DNA from: Actinomycetes bacterium
GTDB taxonomy: Bacteria > Actinomycetota > Thermoleophilia > BMS3ABIN01
Assembly (NCBI GenBank): GCA_024275795.1
Contig: JAJRYJ010000028.1
Coordinates: 1 to 32,778, forward strand
Length of the DNA: 32,778 nucleotides
Direction: 5' to 3'
How positions within the stretch are numbered: the stretch's first letter is position 1; every line of letters starts with the position of its first letter. Below, piece after piece: positions 7,018 to 14,997 of the stretch. A program made the translations under genes and the position numbers. Under the pieces are notes generated by a model, which worked only from the letters and a program-made list of their open reading frames with translations, did not search any database and was not told the origin of the DNA.

Positions 7018-8139
7018 ATGCAGGCGCCTCCCCTACAACCAAATCGGACCACGGTAACGCCGGGGCCGTCGAGGCCCGTACGGATGCTTCTGCTGCTGGC
7101 GGCCATGGCGCTGCTGTTCCCCGCACTGCTGTCGGGCGCAGCGGGCTGCGGCTCTGATACCGAAAGCCTCACCGCCGGCGGCGATGCCGGCGCGGCCGGG
7201 GACGGCGAAGCCATCGACCGGGCGAGTGGCGCCGATTCCGACGAAGCCACACCGGCGGATGATTCGCACACGCTTGCGGCGGCGCCGCAGGCCGACTACT
7301 ATCCGGCCCTCGCGGGCACGGTGCAGAGGGATGTGACCTACTGCACGGCGGGCGATGTCGAGTTGAAGCTGGACGTCTACTATCCCGCCGGCGGCGGCTC
7401 AAACCCCGCAGCCGGCGATTCAAGGCCCGCAGTCATGTATGTGCACGGCGGCGGCTGAGTCACCGGGGACAAGACCGAGGGCGTCGGCGCCGGCCTTCTG
7501 CAGGGGCTGGTCGACGCCGGCTTTGTCGTGTTCTCCGTCAATTACCGCCTGGCCCCCCAGTATAAATATCCGGCGATGATCGAGGACGTGGAGTGCGCCG
7601 TGGACCATATCAGCGCCAACAGCCGGGCATACGGCGTCGACGCGGAACGTATCGGCGCCTACGGCGGCAGCGCCGGCGGCCACCTGGTTTCCCTGCTGGG
7701 GACGCGCCAGAACGATGGCGCGGCTGACGGCGGGGATGGTGGCGGGGGCATCGGGCGGGTTAATGCGGTTGTGGACCTGTTCGGGCCCTCAGACCTTACC
7801 GTGCCGTTCGCGGGCGGGCCGGTGGACGAGGCCCTGGGTCTGACCGTCTTCGGCACCAGCGACAGCGGCTCGCCGCTGCTGGCCGAAGCCAGTCCCGTAA
7901 GCCACGTGGACGCTGATGACCCGCCGTTCCTCATCATCCACGGAGAGGACGATGGCCTGGTTCCCATCGAGCAGTCCGAGGTCCTGTATCAGAGCCTGCT
8001 GGCCGCCGGTGTGCCGGCAGAGTTCGTCCGTGTGGCCAACGCCAACCACGGTTTCGCGCCTGCGGGGGGCGAGCCGGATCCCTCGCGTCCCGAGATCAAC
8101 CGGATGGTTATTGATTTCTTCCTCGCCCGGCTGGGTTGA
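7018..8139 (+). pseudogene. Exported alpha/beta-hydrolase esterase (HGGGW family) interrupted by one in-frame TGA
   Basis: Reading frame 1 runs from 7018 through the stop at 8139 with one interruption, TGA at 7456-7458. Upstream are a signal sequence (best start perhaps the ATG at 7084, giving MLLLLAAM) ending in a possible lipobox AAGC, a Ser/Asp/Ala-rich linker, and the esterase core leading to VMYVHGGG. The next codon is TGA where this family has the Trp of the HGGGW oxyanion motif. The frame then continues intact: nucleophile elbow GGSAGG, the acid in HGEDDGLVP, and the histidine in NANHGFAP. One G-to-A change from TGG explains it. It is either a recent pseudogene, a base error, or a read-through case; elsewhere in the window TGA is a normal stop. 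If intact it would be a carboxylesterase or sugar-ester hydrolase, matching the upstream deacetylase-like gene. Confidence 0.7.
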
Positions 8140-8148
8140 GTCCACCAG

Positions 8149-9318
8149 ATGATGACCGGACAAAAGACCAACAGCAAGACCGCCGCAAACAGCCGCGTCT
8201 CCATCGTGCGCTGCGGCGATTACGGCCGGGAGGCCGTGGACGCCGCCGTGCTTCAGTCGCTGGAATCGACCGGCGGCATCGGCGGGGTGGTCAGGCCCGG
8301 CGACTCGGTCCTGCTGAAGGTGAACCTGCTTTCCCCTACGGGGCCGGAGGCCGCCGTCACCACCCATCCCGCCGTCGTGCGGGCGGTGGCCGGAGCCGTG
8401 CTGGAAGCCGGCGGCCAACCCATAATTGCGGACGCCCCCGGATACCTTTACGCGGGGGGCAAGAGCAAAGCGCTGCGCAAGTCCGGCATCCTGGAGGCGG
8501 CCGAGCAGCTGGGGATCAGGGCCGTCCAGTTCGAGAACATGGAGCGGCCTTTTATCAGGACCGAAGTGCCCGGCGCTGAGTGGATGCACGAGGTGATGGC
8601 GGCCAGGCTCGCCCTGGAGTCGGACGTTATCATCTCCCTGCCCAAGCTCAAGACGCACAGCGGCACCTGGTATACGGGCGCCATCAAGAACATGTTCGGC
8701 TGCGTGGCCACGCGCAGCCGCAAACAGGCCCACAACCTGGGGGTGCACGAGAAATTCGCCGGCGCCGTGGTGGACATCTTCTCGGCCGTGAAGCCGGCGC
8801 TGGCGGTGATGGACGCCGTCGTCGGCATGGAGGGCGAGGGACCCCAGCACGGCAGGCCCCGGCATACGGGCCTGATAATGGCCTCCCGCGACTGCGTGGC
8901 CCTGGATTCCGTGGCCTCGACGCTCATCGGTTTCAACCCCCTGGAAATCCTCACGGTGAGGAACGCGGCGGCGCGCGGCCTCGGGGAAGGCGAACTGGAC
9001 GCCATCGACATCGCCGGTGAGCGCCTCGACGATGTGTCAGTCGACTACGAGAAACCCAGCGGCCGGCAGATAGACATCCATCCATGGCTGATGCGTGTGG
9101 GGAGCAGGTTCGTCAAGGTCGAGCCGAGCCTGGTGCGGGAGGAATGCACACGCTGCGAGATCTGCATGAAGAGCTGTCCCGCCGACGCCATCACCATGGA
9201 GCCCTATCCCGTGATCGACAGGAAGGCCTGCATCGAATGCTACTGCTGCAGCGAGATGTGTCCCGAGGGGGCGATGGTGGTCAGGAAGAGCCGGCTGGCC
9301 CGCCGCCTGATACGCTGA
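8149..9318 (+). CDS. DUF362 protein with C-terminal two-cluster ferredoxin domain
   Basis: A 389-residue protein. Residues about 15-300 form a DUF362 domain: LLKVNLLSP near 64, TTHPAVVRAV near 82, IISLPKLKTHS near 160 and GAIKNMFGCV near 176. The last 70 residues carry two 4Fe-4S motifs, CTRCEICMKSCP and CIECYCCSEMCP, of the bacterial ferredoxin type. There is no signal peptide, so it is cytosolic. DUF362-ferredoxin proteins are common in anaerobes; their reaction is not firmly established. Start ATG at 8149 or 8152; no strong ribosome site is seen. It lies 9 bp after the interrupted esterase and is followed directly by a copy of the 33-bp repeat. Confidence 0.85.
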   Translation: MMTGQKTNSKTAANSRVSIVRCGDYGREAVDAAVLQSLESTGGIGGVVRPGDSVLLKVNLLSPTGPEAAVTTHPAVVRAVAGAVLEAGGQPIIADAPGYLYAGGKSKALRKSGILEAAEQLGIRAVQFENMERPFIRTEVPGAEWMHEVMAARLALESDVIISLPKLKTHSGTWYTGAIKNMFGCVATRSRKQAHNLGVHEKFAGAVVDIFSAVKPALAVMDAVVGMEGEGPQHGRPRHTGLIMASRDCVALDSVASTLIGFNPLEILTVRNAAARGLGEGELDAIDIAGERLDDVSVDYEKPSGRQIDIHPWLMRVGSRFVKVEPSLVREECTRCEICMKSCPADAITMEPYPVIDRKACIECYCCSEMCPEGAMVVRKSRLARRLIR

Positions 9319-9322
9319 CCCC

Positions 9323-9355
9323 TGAGGGACGTTGGTTCACAAACTTCAATAACTT
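9323..9355 (+). repeat. 33-bp dispersed repeat, copy 1
   Basis: The 33 bases begin TGAGGGACGTTGGTTCACAA and end TTCAATAACTT. They match copy 2 at 12957 except for one base (C at 9344 instead of G). The copy starts 5 bp after the DUF362 stop codon and lies upstream of the histidine kinase start. Confidence 0.9.
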
Positions 9356-9390
9356 TCAGATGATGAAGACCATCGAGGAGCGCAGGCTTC

Positions 9391-11457
9391 ATGTCCGGCG
9401 GGGATGATTCATCCCGGGGTCATCCCACGGGCCTGCTGCCGCGCATCCGGGCTTCCCTGCGCAACCCCCAGCTCGTGGGCGAGTCCGGCGCCCGGAAGCG
9501 CTACCTCAAGGTGCAATGGTGGGTTGTTTTCTGGCGACTGCTGGTACTGACGCTGATTATCGAAGGGGTCCTGGTCAACCCGGACCATTTCACGTCGGTC
9601 CCTTACACCCTCTTCGTCTTCACGGTCGCCCTCGCCTATACGGCCTTGTTCGGCTACCTTGCGACCAGCACCGCCGCCGTCAGCACGAGATACCTCCACC
9701 TCATAGACCTGCTTGTATGCGCCTCCCTGATGTTCCTGGCCCACGACCTGCGGCTGATCTTCGTCATGGCTTTCTTCTCATTCTCATGCCTGCTGTCGCG
9801 ACCGACGACCCGCTTCAGCGAGGCGCTGCCGGCGACCATCTTCCTCAGCCTGGCCTACCTGGGAGCCAATGCCGGCCTCGGCTATTCCGTCCCCGACCAG
9901 CTGGCCAGTCTCTACGAGCTCGGCACCTTCATCCTTTATTACTTCTGGGGACTGGGGTTCGTCGGCTTCTCGGCGGTGCTGGAACGGGCCTCATCCCTGG
10001 AGCTGGATTCCCATCTGCAGACCCAGAGGCAGAACTACCGCAGGCAGCTGCACGACGACCTGGGCAATACCCTCTGCGGCCTCCACTACAAGATTCAGAG
10101 CCTCAGGCAGGCCGGAGGCGGCGGCGATTACGCTGAATCGCTCGCGTATATCTCCGCGGGTTATGAACGGGCGAAAGCGGTGCTCAAGCGCATCCTCTCG
10201 GGGCTGGAGGATTCCGGGCAGGACAGCTTCAATGACGGCCTGCGCAGGATAACGACGAACAGCGAACGGGACAGCGGCCGCACGGTCTCACTGGAGATCA
10301 CGGGCGACGGGGTCAACCTGAGCCCGGAGGTCCAGCGGGAAGTACTAGCCATCGCCTCGGAGGCGATCACCAATTCCATCAAGCACTCGGGCGCCGATGC
10401 CGTGAGCGTGGCGGTGGACGGTGGCCGGAGCAGGCTCGACCTCAGGGTGAGTGACAAGGGCGGCGGCTTCAGCGCCTCCCGGCTGGCTGAACGGCAGCAG
10501 CAGGGAAGCCTGGGACTCAGGGGAATGGAGGAAAGAGCCGAACTGCTGGGCGGCAGGCTGTCCATCGACAGCTCTGAGGGCGGCGGCACCAGTGTGCGGC
10601 TGCAGCTGCAGACACGGCGGCGTTCCGGCCTCTTCAGCCGGGTGCTGGATTTCGACCCTGAGAAGAACAGGGGCGGCGTCTATCCCTTCCTCATCCGCCT
10701 GCGTGTCTTCATGTTCGCCTGGACCATGGTCGCCCTCCTGCTTGAAACCGGCGGCGCGAACTTCAGCCTGCCGCTGGCGGTGGTCGCCGGCGCCCTTGCG
10801 GCCGACTGCCTGGCCTGGATCGTTTTCAGGTCACAGCTCTACCAGGTGCTTGGCCGGCGGCCCTGGATGCTCGTCTTCGAGCAGCTATTTTTCGCAGCGA
10901 TAGTCGTTTTTGCGACCATGTCGGGAATCAGCTTCTTCTTTACTTTGTACCTGGGCGTGGCCATCATCGCCAACGGCCTTTTCCTGGGGCCCCTGGAGAA
11001 CCTGGGCATGACCATGGTCCTCAACGCCGGTATCCTGCTTGCCCACGCCATCGCCCCCGAATCCTCCGTGGGCGCCCTGCCCGGCGTCCGTTACGAGGCG
11101 GCGCTGCAGCATATGACCATCTTCTCCATCCTCGCTGTCTCCGCCGGGCTGGCGGGCGAGTTCATTGACAGCCTGGAAGGATTGCAGATCCAGGCCGTCA
11201 GCCGCGCCCTCAACCGTCAGCGTGAGCGCCTGACCGCCGAGACGCACCAGCAGCTGCAATCGCTGGTCGAGGCACTGGGAGATGAAATACACCAGGTCTC
11301 CAAACGCATCGCCGCGGACCCGGCGGCGCAGGTCGATCCCGCCTGCTGCGAGCGGATAGAGGGCAGCTCGACGAACCTGAAACTGAAACTGCGATCAATA
11401 ATGCGGTCATTGGAAGAGCCCGCCACTGACGATATGATAATGACTGGAAGCGCCTGA
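9391..11457 (+). CDS. Membrane histidine kinase (NarL/DesK-type) with a duplicated membrane-DHp module
   Basis: The start is the ATG at 9391, with GAGGAG ten bases upstream; 688 residues. Residues 42-198 hold about six membrane segments. H221 in QLHDDLG is the phospho-acceptor of a HisKA_3-type DHp domain. The ATPase domain follows with the N-box around N328 (EAITNSIKHS), DKGGGF (355-360) and GSLGLRGM (372-379). Unusually, the protein continues: residues 430-592 form a second multi-pass membrane block, then a second DHp-like helix with RERLTAETHQQL, whose H619 aligns with the first acceptor. It ends without a second ATPase domain. Two NarL-type response regulators follow, making a compact signalling unit. 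The input signal is unknown; sensing is probably within or near the membrane, since no large external domain is present. Confidence 0.85.
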   Translation: MSGGDDSSRGHPTGLLPRIRASLRNPQLVGESGARKRYLKVQWWVVFWRLLVLTLIIEGVLVNPDHFTSVPYTLFVFTVALAYTALFGYLATSTAAVSTRYLHLIDLLVCASLMFLAHDLRLIFVMAFFSFSCLLSRPTTRFSEALPATIFLSLAYLGANAGLGYSVPDQLASLYELGTFILYYFWGLGFVGFSAVLERASSLELDSHLQTQRQNYRRQLHDDLGNTLCGLHYKIQSLRQAGGGGDYAESLAYISAGYERAKAVLKRILSGLEDSGQDSFNDGLRRITTNSERDSGRTVSLEITGDGVNLSPEVQREVLAIASEAITNSIKHSGADAVSVAVDGGRSRLDLRVSDKGGGFSASRLAERQQQGSLGLRGMEERAELLGGRLSIDSSEGGGTSVRLQLQTRRRSGLFSRVLDFDPEKNRGGVYPFLIRLRVFMFAWTMVALLLETGGANFSLPLAVVAGALAADCLAWIVFRSQLYQVLGRRPWMLVFEQLFFAAIVVFATMSGISFFFTLYLGVAIIANGLFLGPLENLGMTMVLNAGILLAHAIAPESSVGALPGVRYEAALQHMTIFSILAVSAGLAGEFIDSLEGLQIQAVSRALNRQRERLTAETHQQLQSLVEALGDEIHQVSKRIAADPAAQVDPACCERIEGSSTNLKLKLRSIMRSLEEPATDDMIMTGSA

Positions 11458-11516
11458 GCCCGGCCGGGAAGACCGGGTGCGGCGCCGTGGACCATGTCCA
11501 AGAACAGGCTGGAGCC

Positions 11517-12167
11517 ATGTCCAGGATTAAGATATTCATAGTCGACGACCATCCGGTGGTGCTCGAGGGGCTGACGTCCGGGCTGGATAATTTCCCGGAA
11601 ATCGAGGTAACGGGCACGGCTTCCGACCTGGAAGAGGCCCGCCGCAGCATCAGGGACGGGGGCTTCGATATCCTCGTCACGGACCTCAACCTGCCCGATC
11701 CGGCCGACGGGCTGGAGTTGATAAGGTTCGCCGCTTCCGTTGACACGGATTGTAAAATCGTGGTGTTGACCTATTCCGACCGCCCCAACGATATCTTCGA
11801 GGCCAACAAAGCCGGTGCGAGCGCCTACCTGATCAAGGACTGCAACATCGAGGATATCGCCGGCGCCTTCGCCACGGTCCATGCCGGCGGGCGGCCGCCC
11901 CTGAGCCCTGACCTGGAAGCCGCCCTCTGGCAGAAACTGCGAGAATCACCGCCGGACGAGCTTCCCTATGGTTTGTCCGAGAGGGAATGGAAGATCCTGC
12001 GGCTGATGGCGGGAGGCGCCACCAACGAGGAGATCGCCGGCAAACTGTTCATCAGCCCCCGCGTGGTCCGTCGCTGCAACACCTCCCTCTACCGGAAGCT
12101 TGACGTCCGCAACCGCTCCGAAGCCATCGCCAAAGCCGCGAGCCAGGGGCTCTTCCGCGGCGCCTGA
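11517..12167 (+). CDS. NarL/FixJ-family response regulator, first of a tandem pair
   Basis: A 216-residue DNA-binding response regulator from the ATG at 11517. GGAG lies only two bases upstream; a GTG at 11487 in the same frame is an alternative. The receiver is complete: acidic pair D10-D11, phospho-acceptor D56 in DILVTD, T85 and K107. A LuxR-type helix-turn-helix occupies about 150-212 (LSEREWKILRLMAGGATNEEIA). The linker GGRPPLSPDLEAALWQKL is almost identical to that of the next gene, so the two arose by duplication. It starts 59 bp after the histidine kinase stop and is its most likely phosphorylation partner. Confidence 0.9.
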   Translation: MSRIKIFIVDDHPVVLEGLTSGLDNFPEIEVTGTASDLEEARRSIRDGGFDILVTDLNLPDPADGLELIRFAASVDTDCKIVVLTYSDRPNDIFEANKAGASAYLIKDCNIEDIAGAFATVHAGGRPPLSPDLEAALWQKLRESPPDELPYGLSEREWKILRLMAGGATNEEIAGKLFISPRVVRRCNTSLYRKLDVRNRSEAIAKAASQGLFRGA

Positions 12168-12303
12168 GCGCCGCAGCCCGCGCAACCGGACCGTTCTCTG
12201 CCGCCCGGAAGGCGTCCCTGCCTGCCCCCCAGCCAGTCCTCATCTGACTCTCTTCCTCTGAAGATTCCGGGATTACAATCATTGGGAAAGGAGAATGGTG
12301 GGG

Positions 12304-12948
12304 ATGCATGAACGTTCGGTCAACGTCTTCATAGCCGATTGTCAGCCTGTCTTCGTGGACGGCCTCGTCTGGCGGCTGGGGAAATGCCCGGGCTATAAAG
12401 TCGTGGGGACGGCATGCTCGCTGGATGATGCGCGGCGCAAACTCAGCGACTGCAGCTTTGACCTCGTGCTCGCCGACACACACCTGCCTGAGCCCAAGGA
12501 CGGCCTGGAACTGATGCGGCTCGCCCAGGACATGAACCCCCGGTGCAAGGTGGCGGCGCTGTCGATCTCCGACAACTTCTCTTGCATCGAACAGGCCAAC
12601 AAGGCGGGAGCCGATGCCTACCTGTCAAAGATGAGCGATTTCCAGGAGATCGCCGATTCCCTGGACACGATAGTCTCGGGTGGCAAGCCGCCGCTGAAGC
12701 CGGAGCTGGAGGCCGCCCTCTGGCAGAAGCTCTGCGAGGACCAGAACCTGGCGGAGAACCGGTTGAGCGAGCGGGAGCGCGCTATCCTCGAGCTGATTTC
12801 GCAAGGTGTCTCTGATAAGGATATCGCGGAAAAGCTCGGGATAACCATTAACGCCGTCCGCCAGAACATCTCCCGCATCATGCAGAAGCTGGGTGTCAAG
12901 AACCGCACCAGGGCCGTAGTCGTGGCCATCCGCAACGGCGTGATTTAA
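12304..12948 (+). CDS. NarL/FixJ-family response regulator with an altered acidic pocket
   Basis: A 214-residue paralogue of the preceding regulator. AGGAG at 12289-12293 could serve the ATG at 12304 (spacing 10) or a GTG at 12298; the ATG at 12295 is too close. The receiver keeps phospho-acceptor D58, S87 and K109. The acidic pair that holds magnesium is reduced: the VDDHP of the first regulator is ADCQP here, so D12 remains but the second Asp is C13. The C-terminal LuxR-type HTH (about 150-212, LSERERAILELISQGVSDKDIA) is intact. Weak or phosphorylation-independent control is a reasonable inference. It may hetero-dimerise with, or antagonise, the first regulator. It has a 136-bp upstream gap, so separate transcription is possible. 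Confidence 0.85.
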   Translation: MHERSVNVFIADCQPVFVDGLVWRLGKCPGYKVVGTACSLDDARRKLSDCSFDLVLADTHLPEPKDGLELMRLAQDMNPRCKVAALSISDNFSCIEQANKAGADAYLSKMSDFQEIADSLDTIVSGGKPPLKPELEAALWQKLCEDQNLAENRLSERERAILELISQGVSDKDIAEKLGITINAVRQNISRIMQKLGVKNRTRAVVVAIRNGVI

Positions 12949-12956
12949 AAAAACCT

Positions 12957-12989
12957 TGAGGGACGTTGGTTCACAAAGTTCAATAACTT
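12957..12989 (+). repeat. 33-bp dispersed repeat, copy 2
   Basis: Starts 8 bp after the stop of the second response regulator. Its 3' half contains AAGTT-CAAT-AACTT, a 5-bp inverted repeat. With copy 3 it brackets, in inverted orientation, the 2-kb segment that holds the tRNA, the small Cys protein and the glycosyltransferase. Confidence 0.9.
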
Positions 12990-13027
12990 CGGCCTTGCGG
13001 GGGCGTGGCTCAAACCTTTAAAGACTA

Positions 13028-13051
13028 TGACTAGTAAGTTGACTAGTAAGT
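13028..13051 (+). repeat. Tandem 12-bp repeat, two perfect copies
   Basis: TGACTAGTAAGT occurs twice head to tail (13028-13039 and 13040-13051). Each copy contains the palindrome ACTAGT. It lies in the gap between convergent genes, in an AT-rich island inside high-GC DNA. A binding site for a regulator or a small duplication are both possible. Confidence 0.7.
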
Positions 13052-13103
13052 CATATAACTTCCAAGGCGCCAGAGCCGGTGCGTAAGTAACAGGAGGGCG
13101 GAT

Positions 13104-13316
13104 TCAGTCCTGGTTGAACTCCGGGCGAGCCGAGGGGTCCTGCGGCGCCGGATCGACGGCAAGGTGTCCCCAGAATCCGAGGCTGTCGTATTCCTCCCTG
13201 ACGGTCCCCTCCTGCTGGAAGGTATCGCATTCGCCGTTATCCAGCGAGATCGACGACGTGCGGCACTCTTCCCTGAGGTTGAACTTGCAGGATGTCCTGT
13301 TGCAGAAGACTTTCAT
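13104..13316 (-). CDS. Small Cys-rich protein, DUF1540-like metal-binding pattern
   Basis: A 70-residue protein beginning at the ATG at 13316, with GGAG seven bases upstream. The frame is open further upstream to 13529, but that part runs through the tRNA gene and is not coding. The first 31 residues (start MKVFCNRTSC) have four Cys at 5, 10, 18 and 28 around a short beta pattern, SSISLDNGECDTF, which resembles the DUF1540/small zinc-ribbon-like proteins. The remaining 40 residues are polar and acidic with a Pro-rich end. There is no signal peptide or membrane segment. Function unknown; metal binding is inferred from the Cys spacing only. Confidence 0.55.
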   Translation of the reverse strand: MKVFCNRTSCKFNLREECRTSSISLDNGECDTFQQEGTVREEYDSLGFWGHLAVDPAPQDPSARPEFNQD

Positions 13317-13490
13317 GATGCTGCTCCGATTCCCTGGTTTCCCTGACCGTCCGGTTGCTCCGGTTCCCTCGTTTCTCCGATCCCCTGGAATTGTCTCACA
13401 TTGTGCGGATGGAATAAACGGAGCAGGTAGGTTGGAGGGGCTGTTAAGAATGGTGGGTTGGTCGAGTCTGGGGCCACTGTAAAGGCGACC

Positions 13491-13566
13491 TGGAGCCGAC
13501 GTGCGGAATTGAACCGCAGACCTGCTCATTACGAGTGAGCCGCTCTACCAACTGAGCTACGTCGGC
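13491..13566 (-). tRNA. tRNA-Thr (anticodon CGT), CCA encoded
   Basis: On the minus strand a full cloverleaf folds. The acceptor GCCGACG pairs with CGTCGGC and the D arm is GCTCAGTTGGTAGAGC. The anticodon stem GCTCA/TGAGC has loop CTCGTAA with anticodon CGT, and the T arm TGCGG-TTCAATT-CCGCA carries the conserved TTC. Discriminator T is followed by an encoded CCA (13491-13493). It decodes ACG threonine codons. Confidence 0.95.
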
Positions 13567-13706
13567 TTGGTGTGTTCCCGTAGATTATAGATGATTCAGA
13601 GTTGTTGGAGAAACGCGGCATTCACGGGGAGCCGGAAAAGGAAACAAAGGAAACCACGTCCCCGGTTTTCGGGTTACCGGGCGTCGGGTTGCGGCCGCGG
13701 CCCCGG

Positions 13707-14807
13707 TTAATCAGCAAGCTCGCGGTAGAGGTCCAGGGTCTTGGCGGCCGCCGTCTCCCAGGAGAACAGCTCGGCGCGCTCGCGGCCGCGGCGGCTGAGG
13801 CGCTGCCTGAGGCTGTCGTTGGTAAGCAGCTCGGAGATGCCCGCCCCCAGGGAGGAGGCGCGGGGCGCCACCAGCAGTCCCCCGTCCCCAACAACTTCCG
13901 GCAGGGAGGATGAGTTGCTGCAGACCACCGGCGTGCCGCAGGCCATGGCTTCCAGGGGCGGCAGGCCGAAGCCCTCGTAGAGCGACGGGAAGCAGAAGAT
14001 GTCGGCCGCCGAGTAGAGCGCCGGCAGGTCCGGGTCGTTGATATATCCGGGGAAGATAACCCGCTCCGCGATGCCGCGGCGGGCCGCCTCCTTCTCTATG
14101 CTTTTCCATCCCTCACTCTTCTCCCCCGCCAGCACCAGCGAATAGCGGCTGCGGTAGCGCCCGGGCAGGCCGGCGAAGGCGCTGATCAGCGCCTGCACGT
14201 TCTTATGGGCGGCAAACTCACCCAGCCAGAGGACGAAGGGCTCCTTCAGCCCGTATTCCTCCATCGCTGCGTTGCGCTCCTGCTGGCTGCGGGGGTTGAA
14301 CTCGCGGCCGACGCCGTCCAGTATCACCGAGACGCGCGCCAGCGGCAGGTTGAAGTGGGCAAGCAGGTAGGACTGGGAGACGGTGGAGACGGTGATGATG
14401 TGGTCAGCCTTCTGGACGGCATCGGACAGCAGGCCCTTGTAGGCACGCCTGAGCCTGAAGCTGGGGATGGACTTGGGGAAAAGCAGCGGGATGATGTCAT
14501 GGGCGGTGACCAGCAGCGGGCAATCCAGGTTGGAGGGCGCCACAACATAGGGGGTGTGGAACAGGTCGCAGCCGGCCTTGTTGACCACCTGGCCGATCTT
14601 GTTCAGGTTGCGCGAGGAGACTATATCCTCGTTGAGCGCCACGGGGACGAGGTTCTCTCCCTGGGGCAGGCGGTCCAGCGACTCCTGGTTATGGAAACAG
14701 ACGACCTCAAGGTCCGGCACCTGCACGAACTGCCTCAGCAGACTGCGGGAATAGGTGCCGACGCCCTTCCAGGCGATCATGCGCGCGTCGAATCCGATTC
14801 TCAACAT
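13707..14807 (-). CDS. Family 4 glycosyltransferase (GT-B fold)
   Basis: A 366-residue cytosolic or membrane-associated retaining glycosyltransferase. The start is the ATG at 14807, with GGAGG seven bases upstream. The N-terminal half opens with IGFDARMIAWKGVGTYSRSL, the usual acceptor-side glycine-rich loop. The C-terminal half has VLWLGEFAAHKNVQALISAF (about 192-211), VIFPGYINDPDLPALYSAAD (about 246-265), and the EX7E donor-sugar motif in EGFGLPPLE (about 274-282), followed by GTPVVCSNSSSLPEVVGDGG. This is the pattern of NDP-sugar-dependent mannosyl/glucosyl transferases that elongate surface polysaccharides. No glycan genes flank it, so its product is unknown. It is transcribed alone. Confidence 0.85.
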   Translation of the reverse strand: MLRIGFDARMIAWKGVGTYSRSLLRQFVQVPDLEVVCFHNQESLDRLPQGENLVPVALNEDIVSSRNLNKIGQVVNKAGCDLFHTPYVVAPSNLDCPLLVTAHDIIPLLFPKSIPSFRLRRAYKGLLSDAVQKADHIITVSTVSQSYLLAHFNLPLARVSVILDGVGREFNPRSQQERNAAMEEYGLKEPFVLWLGEFAAHKNVQALISAFAGLPGRYRSRYSLVLAGEKSEGWKSIEKEAARRGIAERVIFPGYINDPDLPALYSAADIFCFPSLYEGFGLPPLEAMACGTPVVCSNSSSLPEVVGDGGLLVAPRASSLGAGISELLTNDSLRQRLSRRGRERAELFSWETAAAKTLDLYRELAD

Positions 14808-14898
14808 GCGGCTACCTCCAAAGGGTACTTCCTTCCACAGGGGTTTCTCAATTGATTAAGACTTCCTGAATATTTCTTGATTCGTCAACGAACGTCCC

Positions 14899-14980
14899 CG
14901 AACTCTGAACTCCCGAACTTCCGAACTTCCGGCCCATTATCGAACTTTCCCGGTTATTATCTGCGAGTTATTGAACTTTG
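14899..14980 (+). repeat. Cluster of GAACTT/GAACTC short repeats
   Basis: GAACTC or GAACTT occurs at 14900, 14908, 14915, 14923, 14942 and 14973, the last inside copy 3 of the 33-bp repeat. Two units at 14915 and 14923 are spaced 8 bp (CCGAACTT twice). The stretch lies upstream of the glycosyltransferase and downstream of the hybrid kinase. Confidence 0.6.
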
Positions 14981-14997
14981 TGAACCAACGTCCCTCA
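14966..14997 (-). repeat. Dispersed repeat, copy 3 (inverted relative to copies 1 and 2)
   Basis: 32 of the 33 repeat bases are present on the minus strand, identical to copy 2 over that length and sharing its upstream CCT. The first three bases (TGA) are the stop codon of the hybrid kinase gene. Confidence 0.9.

Noticed and set aside
7456..7500. Selenocysteine at the esterase TGA
   Set aside because: The position is a Trp in the family, not a redox Cys. I saw no clear SECIS-like hairpin just downstream.
13317..13529. N-terminal extension of the small Cys-rich protein
   Set aside because: The extended frame runs through the tRNA-Thr gene. A good ribosome site precedes the internal ATG at 13316.
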